A program made the position numbers and the translations under genes. Below are positions 33,998 through 52,593 of a DNA stretch of 64,000 nt, piece by piece. The DNA lies in NCBI RefSeq assembly GCF_040054535.1, contig NC_090788.1:620001-684000 (forward strand), given 5' to 3'. Each line of letters begins with the position of its first letter. Within the stretch, counting starts at the first letter, position 1. The notes under the pieces were generated by a model, which saw only the letters and a list, made by a program, of their open reading frames with translations, was not told the DNA's origin and did no database searches. This DNA is from Antennarius striatus. Its lineage: Eukaryota > Chordata > Actinopteri > Lophiiformes > Antennariidae.

Positions 33998-34618
33998 TAA
34001 CCCTATCCCGAACACTAACCTAACCCGTAACCCTTAACCTAACCCTAACCTAAACCCCTAACCTGACCATAACAATAACCCTAAACCCTAACCCTAATTT
34101 AACCCTAACCTTACCCTACACTAATCCTACCCCTAACCCCCTAACCCTAAACCTACCCCTAACTTAACCCTAACCCTAACCTAACGCTAACCCAAACCTA
34201 ACCCTAATCCCTTACCTAACCCAACAAACCTTCCCCTAACCCTGCCCTAATTCTAAACCATAACCCTACCCCAAACCCTAAACCTAACCCTAACCTTAAC
34301 TGCACTTAACCATAACCCTACCCCTAACCTAACCCTAACCTAAAGCTAACCCTACTCCTAACCCATAACCCTGAAACCTAACCCTAACCCCTTAAACCTA
34401 CCATGACACCAACCATAACCTTAACCCTAACCTAACCCTACCCATAACCCTAAACCTAACCCCCCCAACCCTAATACTACCCTAAAAACTTCCCCTAACC
34501 CTATCCCCTAACCTTACCTTGAAACCTAACCCTAACCCTAACTTAATGCTACCCCTAACCCTAACTTTACCCTGAAACCTAACCCTAACCCCCTGAACCT
34601 AGCATAACACCAACCAAA
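33998..34618 (-). repeat. Telomere-like CCCTAA cassette 4
   Basis: Same ends as cassettes 2 and 3. It retains the CCCAACAAACCTTCCCC segment that is present in cassette 1 and lost from 2 and 3. Confidence 0.93.
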
Positions 34619-35366
34619 TTACTAAAGTAATCTCATTACTACTCCAAATGCTAAAGTAATCTCATTACTACTCCAAATGCTAAAGTAATCTCATTACTAC
34701 TCCAAATACTAAAGTAATCTCATTACTACTCCAAATACTAAAGTAATCTCATTACTACTCCAAATACTAAAGTAATCTCATTACTACTCTAAATGCTAAG
34801 GTAATCTCATTACTACTCCAAATACTAAAGTAATCTCATTACTACTCCAAATACTAAAGTAATCTCATTACTACTCCAAATGCTAAAGTAATCTCATTAC
34901 TACTCCAAATACTAAAGTAATCTCATTACTACTCCAAATCCTAAAGTAATCTCATTACTACTCCAAATACTAAAGTAATCTCATTACTACTCCAAATCCT
35001 AAAGTAATCTCATTACTACTCCAAATACTAAAGTAATCTCATTACTACTCCAAATGCTAAAGTAATCTCATTACTACTCCAAATGCTAAAGTAATCTCAT
35101 TACTACTCCAAATACTAAAGTAATCTCATTACTACTCCAAATACTAAAATAATCTCATTACTACTCCAAATACTAAAGTAATCTCATTACTACTCCAAAT
35201 ACTAAAATAATCTCATTACTACTCCAAATACTAAAATAATCTCATTACTACTCCAAATACTAAAATAATCTCATTACTACTCCAAATACTAAAATAATCT
35301 CATTACTACTCCAAATACTAAAATAATCTCATTACTACTCCAAATACTAAAATAATCTCATTACTA
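34619..35366 (-). repeat. 29-bp satellite array with homogenised AAATAATCTC 3' units
   Basis: About 26 units. The last eight or so are of the CTAAAATAATCTCATTACTA subtype, an amplification confined to the edge of the array. Confidence 0.95.
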
Positions 35367-35379
35367 ACCCTAATCAATC

Positions 35380-35650
35380 AAACAATCAAGTTTTATTTAT
35401 ATATCTCTTAATCATGACAGCAGACATGTCAAAGCGCTTTAACAGACAGAAACCCAACTGAACCCTCCAGAGCATCAGAGACAGTGGAGGGAAAAACTCC
35501 CTCGATGAGGAAGAAACTCCGGGCAGGACCCAGACTCTTTTGGGGGCCATCCGCCTCGACCGGTTGGGTGGAAAACAAATCAAAGGAAGATAAGAACAGG
35601 GTCAGAGAGAGAGAGTGGTAGATAGTCCAGATAGAGACAGTATCAATATG
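35380..35650 (-). mobile_element. Interspersed repeat inserted in the satellite domain
   Basis: TTTTATTTATATATCTCTTA, CAAAGCGCTTTAACAGACAG, GGGAAAAACTCCCTCGATGA, GGAAGAAACTCC and GACCGGTTGGGTGGAAA occur in the order typical of a repeat family widely spread in teleosts. Related to, and opposite in orientation from, 28320-28475. Confidence 0.65.
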
Positions 35651-36585
35651 GTAATCCCTAACCTAACTTTACCCTAACCAGAACCCTAACCTAACCCTAA
35701 CCCCCCCAACCCTAACCTTACCCCTTCCCCTAATTCTATCCCCTAAACCTAACGCTAACCTAACCCCTAACCCTAATCCCTAACTTAACTTTACCCTAAT
35801 ACTAATCCTACCCCTAAACCTAACCCCAACCTAAAGCTAACCCTACTCCTTACCCTAACCTAACCCTGAAACGTAATCCTAACCCCCTAAACCTACCATA
35901 ACACCAACCATAACCCTAAACCCTAGCCTAACCCTAACCCTACCCCTAACCTAACGCTAACACTACCCCTAACCCCTAACCCTAAACCCTAACTTAACCC
36001 TAACCTTACCCTAACGCTAATCCTACCCCTAACCCTAAACCCTAATCCTACCCCTAACCCTAACCTAACGCTAACCCAAACCTAACCGTAATCCCTTACC
36101 TAACCCAACAAACCTTCCCCTAACCCTGCCGTAATTCTAAACCGTAACCCTACCCCTAACCCTAACCCTAACCTTTAACGTAACGCTAACCCTATCCCTA
36201 ACCTAACCCCTAACCCTAACCTAACCCCCTAAACCTACCATAACACTAACCCTAATTTAACCCTAACCTTACCCTACCGCTAATCCTACCCCTAACCCCC
36301 TAACCCTACCATTACACTAACCCTAACCCTAAACCCTAATCCTACCCCTAACCCTAATTTAAACCTAACCTTACCCTACCGCTAATCCTACCCCTAACCC
36401 CCTAACCCTACCATTACACTAACCCTAACCCTAAACCCTAATCCTACCCCTAACCCTAATTTAACCCTAACCTTAACCTAACGCTAACCCAAACCTAACC
36501 TAACCCTAATCCCTTACCTAACCCAACACTTACCCGAAACTCCAATCCTAACCCTAACCCTAACCCTAAACCCAACACTACCTCC
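35651..36585 (-). repeat. Degenerate CCCTAA-like block
   Basis: About 0.9 kb of CCCTAA variants (CCTAACCCTACC, AACGCTAACC) without the 29-bp units. A segment of about 110 bp (ACCTTACCCTACCGCTAATC) is locally duplicated around 36240-36470. Confidence 0.9.
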
Positions 36586-36668
36586 AGGTTTGCAGCTGCG
36601 TGATTTGAAGGAAATGCTTCCCCTTATACGCCGACATTTATTTGGCTGAGTGGGAGGAATCTGCTTAC

Positions 36669-37680
36669 GGGGTTAGGGTTAAGGGTTGGAGTTCGGGTTG
36701 GGGTTAGGGTTAGTGGTTAGGTTACGGTTAGATTACGGTTAGGGTTAAGGTTAAGGTTAGATTAAGGTAAAGCTAGGGTTAGGTTTGGGTTAGGGTTTAG
36801 TATTAGGGTTATGGTTTTGGGTTAAGGGTTAAGAGTTATCTTAGGGTCAGGGTTTTGGGTTAGGTTAGAGCTAGAGTTAGGGTTTAGGGTTAGGTTAGGG
36901 ATAGGGTAAGGTTCGGTTTTCGGTTAGGGTTAGGGGTTATGTTAGGTTAGGGTTAGGGTTTAGGGCTAGGGTAGGGTTAGGGTTTAAGACTAGGGTTTGT
37001 TTTGTAACTAGGTTAGGGTTATGGATAGTGTTAGTCTTCAGGTTAAGGTTTTAGGGGTGGAATAATAGCTTGGGTTGGGGTTGGGGTAATGGTTCACTAG
37101 GGTTAGGTTTGCAGCTAGGGTTAGCATTCTGGTTAGGGTTATTGTTTGATTTGCAGCTAGGGTAACAATATTTTTAATGTTTAGGGTTAAGTTTGCAGCT
37201 ATTGTTAGGGTTGCATCTAGGGTTAGAATTAGGGTTAGAGTTAAGGTTTGGTTTGCAGCTAGGCTTGGGTTAGCGTTGGGGTTTTTGGGATTATGTTTCC
37301 AGCTAAGGTTAGGGTTTAGGGTTGCAGTTAGGTTTAGGGTTAGTCTTAGGGTTGGTTTGCCTCTAGGGTTAGGTTTGGGGCTCAGTTTGCAGGTAGGTTT
37401 AGAGTTGCAGCTAAGGCTAGGATTTTGGTTCTAGCTTGAGTTAATGTTAGGGTTAGAGTTAAGGTTTGGGTTTTTTTTTGGTCATGGTTGCAATTACTGT
37501 TAGTGTTAAGATAGACCTAGGGCTAGGGTCAGGGTTTCAGGGCGGGTTAAGGCCAGGGTTCGGGGTTCAAACAGGTAAGGGTTGAATAATTTGCTAGGGT
37601 TGGGTTTGAACTTAACAGTAAACCTACAGCTATAGGGCTATAGAGTTAGGCCAATGGGGTTAGGGGTCAGGGGTTTCTGT
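36669..37680 (+). repeat. Degenerate TTAGGG-like block with TTTGCAGCTAGGGTTA units
   Basis: After about 80 bp of unique sequence the orientation flips to TTAGGG. From about 37080 a longer compound unit with GGTTTGCAGCTAGGGTTA appears and decays towards 37680. The false ORF rich in VRVRV and LGLGLG here is a by-product. Confidence 0.9.
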
Positions 37681-37829
37681 GATGCGTGACTTAAAGCTGT
37701 GGTTCAAGTTGAGGCTCTGACCACCAGACTAGGACATGTGACCAGTTTATTCAGGGCAGACTGGGAGCAGGTAACAGGTGTTCAGTAAAAATGAGGCGTG
37801 GCTGAAAACTGGACAACAGAACAGCTGAT

Positions 37830-39620
37830 TTTATTTCCATTCAAATGAAACCTTTGAAATGTGGTAACACTGATTTCTACTCATCACACGATCAGAAGAA
37901 AGGAAAACAAAACCATGACGACCAAACGTTTAAGACCAGCAGACAGTTCTCCATCAGTTCACATCAGTACAGCAGGCCGGGGGGGGGCCTACATTAAAGT
38001 GCAGACTGGGGGTGGGGGTGGGGGGCAGCTTCACAACCTAAGCATACACCAGGAGGAGGGAACAGTTCCCTCCTGTGTGAACATTAGCTTATATTTAGCA
38101 CTCAGTGGCTCAGTGATTATTACCATCGGAGATCATTGCATCCTCACTTTTTGCAGTGGGTTCACACTGTGAGCAACACGGTTGAACACTTTTTATAGCG
38201 GGTATAATTCCAATTTTTTAAAAAAAACTTCACGAGTTCCTGATCAATTTTCCAACAATTCACGCATTAATTAATCATTCCAGGTTTATCTGCTTAGATT
38301 TTTGTGTCATTCATAAAAAAATCATAATTTTCTCTTCACATATTTTATATGTAAAATTTCAACTTTGTAAAATTTCTAGTAAATTTGTTATTATTACTTT
38401 TATAACTATAAACAAATCATTCAAATCTGAAGTCTGCAGAGGTATTGATCTTTATGTCATTAAACCTTTCTAAAACTGATCAAAATCATCAACTAATCAA
38501 TATATCAAGTCCGACTTTAAGAAACATCTTAAGTATTAATTTTTAAATTAATATTGTGTTGGCATAAACCAATGAATGTGGATAATCAATATTTTATGAT
38601 CAATTATTAATCCTGGGAGGTAAAAAAAACAGTTTATCTGACCTACACACTCCTCCTCCTTTTACGCTTTTTGATCAGAATGGTCTTTTTCACCTTCCTC
38701 CTCCTCCTCATCATCATTGGAGAAAAAGACCCAGAAATACAACTTCTGATCGCTGATCAATACTTCTGAGACAAAAGTAAAAGCTTAAAGACAAACGTGT
38801 TGCTCACAGCGTGAAGGCGTGTCGCTAAAAACCTTCATCATGTCTCACCAAACAGCTGAATGCAACCAGTGAGGGACTCACCATCATCATCATCTTCATC
38901 ACCATCATGATCACTATCTTCATCATCATCACCATCATGATCACTATCTTCATCATCATCACCATCATGATCACTATCTTCATCACCATCATCATCACCA
39001 TCTTCATCATCATCACCATCATCATCACCATCATCATCTTCATCACCATCATCATCATCTTCATCACCATCATCATCTTCATCACCATCATCATCATCTT
39101 CATCATCATCATCTTCATCACCATCATCATCTTCATCACCATCATGATCACTATCTTCATCATCATCACCATCATGATCACTATCTTCATCTTCATCATC
39201 ATCACCATCATCATCACCATCATCACTATCATCTTCATCACCATAATCTCCTTCGACAGAAGCATCTGACATGTCAGCACCAGAACAGTAAAACTACCAA
39301 TGGGGGGGGGTTGATTTATCGTACATTCATCATCCGTCCATCAAAGGGGGAGAGGGTCATGTGACCAATACAGTATAGTGCTCAGGAGGGGGCGGGGCAA
39401 AGCAGCTTCAGAGCAAACAAACAGTTTAAAGCAACGACTACTGGAGGAGGAGGTCGACGACCTTGAGGGGTCAGAGGGGTCGGGGGTCAGGGTGGGTGTG
39501 TGGGGGGTGAGGACTGAACGCACCGCTGCGCTCCCTTCACAGTCGTCCACAGCAGTCCGTCAGCAGCTCTTGGCACTTTTTTTCTTGAACACGTTTGAAA
39601 CGAAAACCGATGTCCTTCCT
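37830..39620 (-). other. castor2: Probable castor2 3' UTR, candidate polyadenylation signal at 37830-37835
   Basis: On the minus strand, AATAAA (TTTATT at 37830-37835) is the first good signal I see that is followed by unrelated repeat sequence. A 3' UTR of about 1.8 kb is plausible for this gene, but this end is a guess. Confidence 0.35.
38881..39245 (-). repeat. Trinucleotide-rich (GAT/GAA/GGT)n tract in the probable castor2 3' UTR
   Basis: On the plus strand the tract is CATCAT, CTTCATCACC and ATGATCACTAT units. All frames are open, giving Asp/Glu-rich or Met/Val-rich false proteins. Units of about 30 bp (CACCATCATGATCACTATCT) are repeated as well. Confidence 0.95.
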
Positions 39621-46021
<6,401 letters not shown>

Positions 46022-48200
46022 CTTTTACGTCTTTTCATTGAGGGGCGACGAGAACGAAGGAGAGGTTTTTAGTTCCAGAGGAGAGGCATGAATAAATAAA
46101 TAAATACAGACAGCAGGATGAAGAGACAGAGAAGGAGCGAGGCAGGAGGAAGAAAGAAATTAGAGGTTCAAACGGAGCTGCCGTCAAACAGACGGACCGG
46201 CGAGCACATCCGGTCCGAGGATTTCACAATAAGACGCAACGACATTAGTTAGCTAGCCCGGTTTTATGTCTTCTGTACGCAAATATACACAACGCAGCTC
46301 CATTTAAGACTGTCGTCGCCTTATAATACAAAAATAATACAAATAAATAAATAATATACAAAAAAGAAATAATACAAAATCACAACTATTAATGCTAAAT
46401 ATGAAGCTAACGCGGCTATCACTTATGCTAACCAAGCAGGACGCGGTCTAAGAGGTCCGGTCCGCGTTAAACCGCGATAACCGATCCGGTCCGGTCCACA
46501 GAGCCCCCCCCTAGAAGGACGGTGGGGTGACCCCCGGTGAATTTAACGAACACTTCCTGTTTATGTGTCTATCTAATCTGGTGTCTCACGTAGAGACGCT
46601 CCTGTCGCCTAGCAACAGTAACAGCCGGAGTTGAACAGCCGCACTCGTAGTGCGGTAGCTTAGTAGCTTAGCCGTAGCTAGCTAATTTAATTCAGTGTTA
46701 TATTTAAAGATCATCACATTTTAATAAATGAAAACTGCAAAAAAAAAAGCAATAATTTCATTTAATACAGTGAAAATCAAACAGGCGTCTGGAAACGCAG
46801 CCTAAGAAGGGTTGATGACGTCATCTGACGAGGTCGGAGCCGTTCACTCACAGCCCCTCCGGTCCTTCACGTTCAATAAAATCAGGCTTTTATTGTGACG
46901 AAAACAGGAAGTCGCTCTGTCCTACATCCGGAAGCTTGTCAGCGCTTTTCCCCTTGTTCGCAGGCAGCTGGTCGGACTGAAACAAACAACCTGCCATTCA
47001 AACGGCGGGGGGCGTGTCCGGAGGCGAAGCAGGTCATCATGGGAAATGTTGTTCACCTGAAAACCAGTTAGTTTAGCATTACAGAGACACTAAATCAGGT
47101 TTATTACGTCATAAAAACAATAATTAATACACATGTTGTCTTTAAAATCACATGATGAGGCTGTAAACAAACAGCTGGATGTTTCTCTGAACGGATATAT
47201 TTTATTTATTGATTATGAATTGATTAATAGTGATGTGTTTTTGTCCTCATGTGCCAAACAGATAAAACTAAAGCTGGTGGACTCTGATTGGTCACGGCAG
47301 AGCCAGAGGAAACTTTGGTGGAGGCCCTCAGGGGCCCACAGTCGGACTCGGGTATCGAGTCAAAAGGGATTTAATCTGATTAAAATGTGGATCAGATATT
47401 TTCAGAACCCGTGTCCATGTTTCTCTGCTGCTTCCTGTTGGTGGGGCATCAGGCATGCAAAATGGAGGAGGGGGGGCTAATCTCCTCCCCGTGACCCAAA
47501 AGAATCATGGGAACTGGGCAGACCTCAGCCGGCGTCTTAGAGGGAGCGCCCCCCCACCAGTGCACACCACTGGGATCTGAGCAAACACCCTCCTCATGGA
47601 TGAACGGACTTTGAACAGTCTGGAAAACATGAAATACCAGCGACATAAACCCCCAGGTGGAGACGCACCGACTGATAAACGACAGATTAAACCTAATCTG
47701 GTGCTCCGGATTATTCGATCCTGGTTCTGCAGAGCTTCATGGAGTTCATTTATTAATTCTGAAGGAGTCAAACTCAGCTGGACGTCGTTTAAAGTTCAGA
47801 TTTAGAATATAGTTTTCAGAAATGGTTTGAATAATAAAGTTCACACCTGATTCGGTCCCACCTGAAGCTGGATTAATGTTCCTAACGTGTGATTGGTGCT
47901 CTCTGTTCTTGTTGCTCCGTCTCTAAGAGAGGGAACACAGCTTCTCATCTCTTTGTTCTGGTGGTTCATCCGTCTTGTGGTCCGTTTCCACCTGCAGACG
48001 TCTCCTCAGAGGTCAGGTCCATGAGCCGCCCCCGCCCCTCGTTCATCATCTCATTCCTCCATCCAGGGATGAAAACTCATTTCTGTTGTGTCAAAGACAT
48101 AAATCACTGAGATCCAAACCAGGAGCCTCAAGTGGAAGGAAAGCAAACTTCTGTTTATTCTGTAGAAATATTCTCCTGCTCCTGGAGGATAGAACACAAC
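46022..48200. other. castor2 upstream region and spacer
   Basis: The region should hold the castor2 5' UTR and promoter (minus strand). I see no TATA box or transcription start I would defend, and no other exon. An AT-rich AATAAATAAATA-type stretch lies at about 46320-46380. Confidence 0.5.
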
Positions 48201-48209
48201 CTGTCAGGA

Positions 48210-48345
48210 AAACGTGGGGGTAACATCTAGACGTGGGGGTACATCTACAGACGTGAGGGTAACATCTACAGACGTGAGGGTAACATCTACAGACGTGAGG
48301 GTAACATCTACAGACGTGGGGGTAACATCTACAGACGTGGGGGTA
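48210..48345 (+). repeat. 21-bp minisatellite, about 6 copies
   Basis: Units of GACGTGAGGGTAACATCTAC (or GTGGGGGTAA) in the spacer upstream of castor2. Confidence 0.9.
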
Positions 48346-48494
48346 AACTAAAGGGATCATCAGGTTTGTCGCCAGGTGAAGACAAAAAGCTTCAACAGGT
48401 CGTTTCTGTTCTCCTCCTGTCAACGTCTGATTTTATTAATATCCTGTGATAATAATTCAGTAAAACGTGAAACATCGTCCCCCTCTAGCAGGGC

Positions 48495-48615
48495 TGTTTC
48501 ACTGTGTGAACCTGGACTGTTTCACTGTGTGAACCTGGACTGTTTCACTGTGTGAACCTGGACTGTTTCACTGTGTGAACCTGGACTGTTTCACTGTGTG
48601 AACCTGGACTGTTTC
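48495..48615 (+). repeat. 23-bp minisatellite, about 5 copies
   Basis: Units of TGTTTCACTGTGTGAACCTG plus GAC, each with the inverted repeat TTCAC-TGT-GTGAA. Confidence 0.9.
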
Positions 48616-49875
48616 TTCACATTGACTCAGGTCAGAAAAGGCAAACGAGACTCTGGGGGTTAAAAAGGAAATCAAGGATAGATTTTAATTCACGTCACGT
48701 TTTCTGATAATCAATACAGCAGCCAAACAGGCGATGCGATAGAGTTCAAAGGTACAAAATGTCGTCCAGAAGAAAGACTCGTAGACTTCTAGCATAATCT
48801 GAGAGCATCCACAGTCATGTGTTGAGTTGTTTTATACAGAAAACAGTATCAAACATTAGGCAAAGTCGTCTCAGGACAAACCAGGAACACATGCATGCAG
48901 GTTTGTTTTCTGGTTATAATACTGATTTGCATACAAAGGCAGACAGATTACAAAACCAAACCACGTGGGTTGTGTTGTTACATATCCATGGGAGCAATAA
49001 TCAATAATCAACGCCGTCATTCCAGACTCCACCCTGATGACTTCATCCTGGGTTTTTTTGGATGAACTCCTTTCCTAAAGAAACGTGAGCGTGGGATGCG
49101 TTCCACTTCTATTTATTCTGCAGCTGTGATTCCAATCTGTACAAATCAATTTGTGGTGATGAGAAAACAACAGCTGTAATAAAAGCGGCGGAGGCGATAA
49201 AACTACGGGTCAAAAAGGGCAAACGACACAATGAATGGACGCTAGAGAGCGGCGGTGGCGCTGATTATTAAAGTGACAGCGTCGTCACGCCAGTCCTGTC
49301 GCTAACGAAGCTGTTAGCATCAGGCCTGACTGGAATCCTGAACGCCGCATGACGACTGTTAGCATAGCGTTAGCAATCGCTGCACCTGACAGGTGGGGCC
49401 AAGCAAAGGTCGCACCGCAGGGCCCGACTCAGAAACCCCAGGTGGGGGCGAGTCGAGGGGCGTTCAGTTCTGGTTAGGGTTAGGTACCGTCTGGGCGACG
49501 CCGGGTCACGTGACCAATTCAGTGCCTCAATGTTTGGAACAGCTGTAGCCAATGTTAGCATGTCTAGCCTTCAGCTAACTTTTGCACAACTGCAAGCAGC
49601 CTGTGGCTAACACTAGCACACGTGCATCCAGCGCTACATCTGCAGCTCGTTTTCCTATATGCAGATTTTAACTCTTGAATAATTAATTTATTGATCTATT
49701 CCCGACAGCATTAGCTAGCAGGAGCTAGCAGGAATTGCTATCGGAGATAATATTGGAGCTTTTTTCACTGCACTGATGATTAGCTTTGGGTTATTTATTA
49801 GCAAAAGTCAACACTCAGGCTCTTTACACAGTAAGTAACCAACTGCTTCTGAAAACCCTTAGCAACATGCTAACA
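48616..49875. other. Gene-free spacer
   Basis: No exon, RNA gene or recognised mobile element was found. Confidence 0.5.
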
Positions 49876-50021
49876 CAGTGGTCCCCAAACGTTTTTGCAT
49901 CACGGACCGGCAGATAAGTACACCAAAATAAAACGATGGTAACATTGACCAATGGACCGGCACCGACTGACCCACAGACCAGTCTGGTACCGGTCCAGGA
50001 CCCGGGGGTTGGGGACCGCTG
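49876..50021. mobile_element. Non-autonomous hAT-type MITE, about 146 bp, with 8-bp target duplication
   Basis: Ends CAGTGGTCCCCAAAC and GTTGGGGACCGCTG form terminal inverted repeats of the CAGnGGTCCCCAA type known from hAT elements. The flanks TGCTAACA (49868-49875) and TGCTAACC (50022-50029) match at 7 of 8 bases, as expected for an 8-bp hAT target-site duplication. There is no transposase inside. Confidence 0.85.
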
Positions 50022-50750
50022 TGCTAACCACAGTAGAGACTTGTCTTGACGGCCCCAGACCAGCTCTACAGGGGGCATCAAACACATGGAATGAAGCTAA
50101 CTGGTAAATGTTGCTAACATGCTCCTGGAACGTTTCCAGGAAACACGAGTCTGAGCTCAGGGCTCTGATTGGACAAATGAACAATATCAACAACACGGAG
50201 CGCTAAGCTGTACATTCTGTCGGATCCACGTGGAGCAGGGGGGTCAACATTCTGTCTGGAACATTAGAAAAACCTTCCACTGATGCAACAACATAGTAAT
50301 AATACACACACGGCTAGGAGAGTAAAAATTCTGCCCTTCTTGCCCCGCCCATCTCAGCTAAGCTCACGGCAGCAAACAGCAGGCTGTTGTAAACAATACA
50401 TGCTTTAGTTACAGGTCAACATCTTTTTTTATTCCACGTAAACGTTTGAATTTTTGCCCTTTTGACAGACAGGAGGAACATTTTCAGACACGTTAGCCGC
50501 TGTCGGCCAGTTTTTAGTGTAAACAAGAGTCTCGACAAATCAGAGTCGCCCAGCTGGTGGTCCGACCGCAGGGTTCACCCGGTCTGGGGTTCAGGGGTCA
50601 ACATGGAGACTATCTACAGCTCTGTGAGGTCAAACCCACGACCCACGACTCATCGGTCCTGGATCAAGCAACATCTGGGTCTCCCCTGGGGTCCTCACCA
50701 GGTGTTGAACCAACTCAGTTCCATCTGGAGGTTTGGGGTCCTCACCCCGA

Positions 50751-51056
50751 GGGCCCGTTTACACGACAAGGGTCAACAACAGCGGTTTCCTTAGAACCTT
50801 TAAAAGCAGGTTCCAGATCGTACAAACACAAAGTTATTCCTTGAAGACACACAACACGACCCCCCCTTTGCAAATGTCAGTCCTGGGTCTAAGTGGCTTC
50901 AGCAGACTGTTGAGTTAATGTTCCTTCCATGTAAAGTCGCTGCATCTCTATGAAGTTCTTCCGTGGGGTTGATTTGAAAACTTCTGCCACCTACTGGCCA
51001 GGCTTAGACATTGCAGCTTGTCGTGTCGCAGGACCCCTTGTCACGTAAACGGGACC
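50751..51056. mobile_element. MITE of about 306 bp with terminal inverted repeats
   Basis: GGGCCCGTTTACACGACAAG at the left end pairs with CTTGTCACGTAAACGGGACC at the right end, with a few mismatches. There is no coding capacity. The superfamily is not assigned because the target duplication is unclear. Confidence 0.7.
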
Positions 51057-52020
51057 GAAAACTGAACTCAGCCTTCAGATTCCTCCACAAAGAACCATAT
51101 TGGGGTTCACATCCCAGACCCTCTAGATCCAGACCCTACCCCCAACCTGGAGGACGTTGATTGTCCAGACCCAACTTTCAACAGACTCAGATTGGTCTAA
51201 CAGCCCTTTGGTCCACGTGACTGGAAACAATGCCACGCCCTTTTACCCAGAATTCATGACCAGTTTGAATTTCTAAATGCATATTTTGCGAGCATACCAT
51301 CGTCTCAGTCTGACCACTTGACCCCCCCTGAAGGACCATCGCTTCTAAAGCTCACTGAAGTCTTCCTCATGTTCTGGCGACTAGTTAACAATGAAGAAAA
51401 CGTAAGAGTCCGGGTTCTGAGACCTGAACGGGTGAAACACTCGTCGACCACCAAACTGGGCAACTCTATGGGCGGAGCTGGGACGCCTGGCTTCACCTCG
51501 TCCTGATTGGACAGGCAGGGTAGCAGTGAAGGAGTTTGTCAGGTCAGGAATAGAAACGGTTGGATTCTGTCTAACTTCCTGTTTGTGGCGTGAATCTGGT
51601 GACGTCTCTAAACGAACCACATCGGTTCAGTGAGACGATCACCAGAGGCCTCAGTAGACGTCAAAGGAGCTGTGGTCTAGAGACATCGATAAAGCCACTA
51701 GAGGGCAACAGAGAGACAGGACTGGACCACAGAAATAACGATGTGAAGGTTCATATCTAGGAGAGACCAGGTTGGACCGGATCAGAGGAACAGGAACAGG
51801 ATGGTTTGGGATGGGATGGAGACACCAGGAAACAGGAAGACCAGAGAGACGGTGGATGAAGGAAGACAGAGAGGACAGGAGGACATCGGAGAAGACGAAA
51901 AGAAGGAACACGGAAATAAAAACGGGAGGCAGAATAATCACAAAGTCAGACAGACGGAGTGCTTTAGAACACGACGGTCCCGACAGACCTTCAGTCACGA
52001 CTTTAGAGTCGGGATTCTCC
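51057..52020. other. Gene-free spacer
   Basis: No supported exon or element was seen. Confidence 0.5.
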
Positions 52021-52425
52021 CTGGACTGGTTCTCTGGACGGGTTCTCTGGACGGGTTCTCTAGACTGTTTCTGTAGACTGGTTCTCTGGATGGGTTCTCT
52101 AGACTGGTTCTCTGGACTGGTTCTCTAGACTGGTTCTCTGGACTGGTTCTCTAGACTGGTTCTCTGGACTGGTTCTCTAGACTGGTTCTCTGGACGGGTT
52201 CTCTAGACTGGTTCTCTAGACTGGTTCTCTGGTCTGGTTCTCTAGACTGGTTCTCTAGACTGGTTCTCTGGACTGATTCTCTAGACTGTTTCTGTAGACT
52301 GGTTCTCTAGACTGGTTCTGTATACTGGTTCTCTAGACTGGTTCTCTGGATGGGTTCTCTAGACTGGTTCACTGGACTGGTTCTCTGGACCGGACCTCTA
52401 GACTGGTTCTCTTTGAGGACAGATT
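52021..52425 (+). repeat. 13-bp minisatellite GGTTCTCTAGACT, about 30 copies
   Basis: Imperfect units GGTTCTCTAGACT and GGTTCTCTGGACT, often alternating, downstream of the doc2 gene. TCTAGA palindromes recur. Confidence 0.95.
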
Positions 52426-52593
52426 GACGATCTAGATGGTTTGAAGCATACTGAGGCCTTCACTGGTGTTTTAAGGAGGTTCTGAGTTCCTGTCTTGCTT
52501 TTAGGTCCATCCTACAGATTCTACGAACTAGTGGAGGCTGTGAGGGTAAAAACATAAAACCTTCTTTAGTCGGACAAAACAATCAGTGACTGG

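Noticed and set aside
25026..35366. Regular 29-bp repeats reminiscent of a CRISPR array
   Set aside because: The units follow each other without unique spacers, the unit is a diverging satellite, and the context is a vertebrate intron and spacer.
37177..37434. 85-codon frame rich in VRVRV and LGLGL
   Set aside because: By-product of degenerate TTAGGG repeats.
38838..39272. Open frame of 144 codons rich in Asp and Glu on the minus strand
   Set aside because: It is a GAT/GAA/GGT simple repeat in the probable castor2 3' UTR. Other frames are equally open, and there is no domain or splice context.
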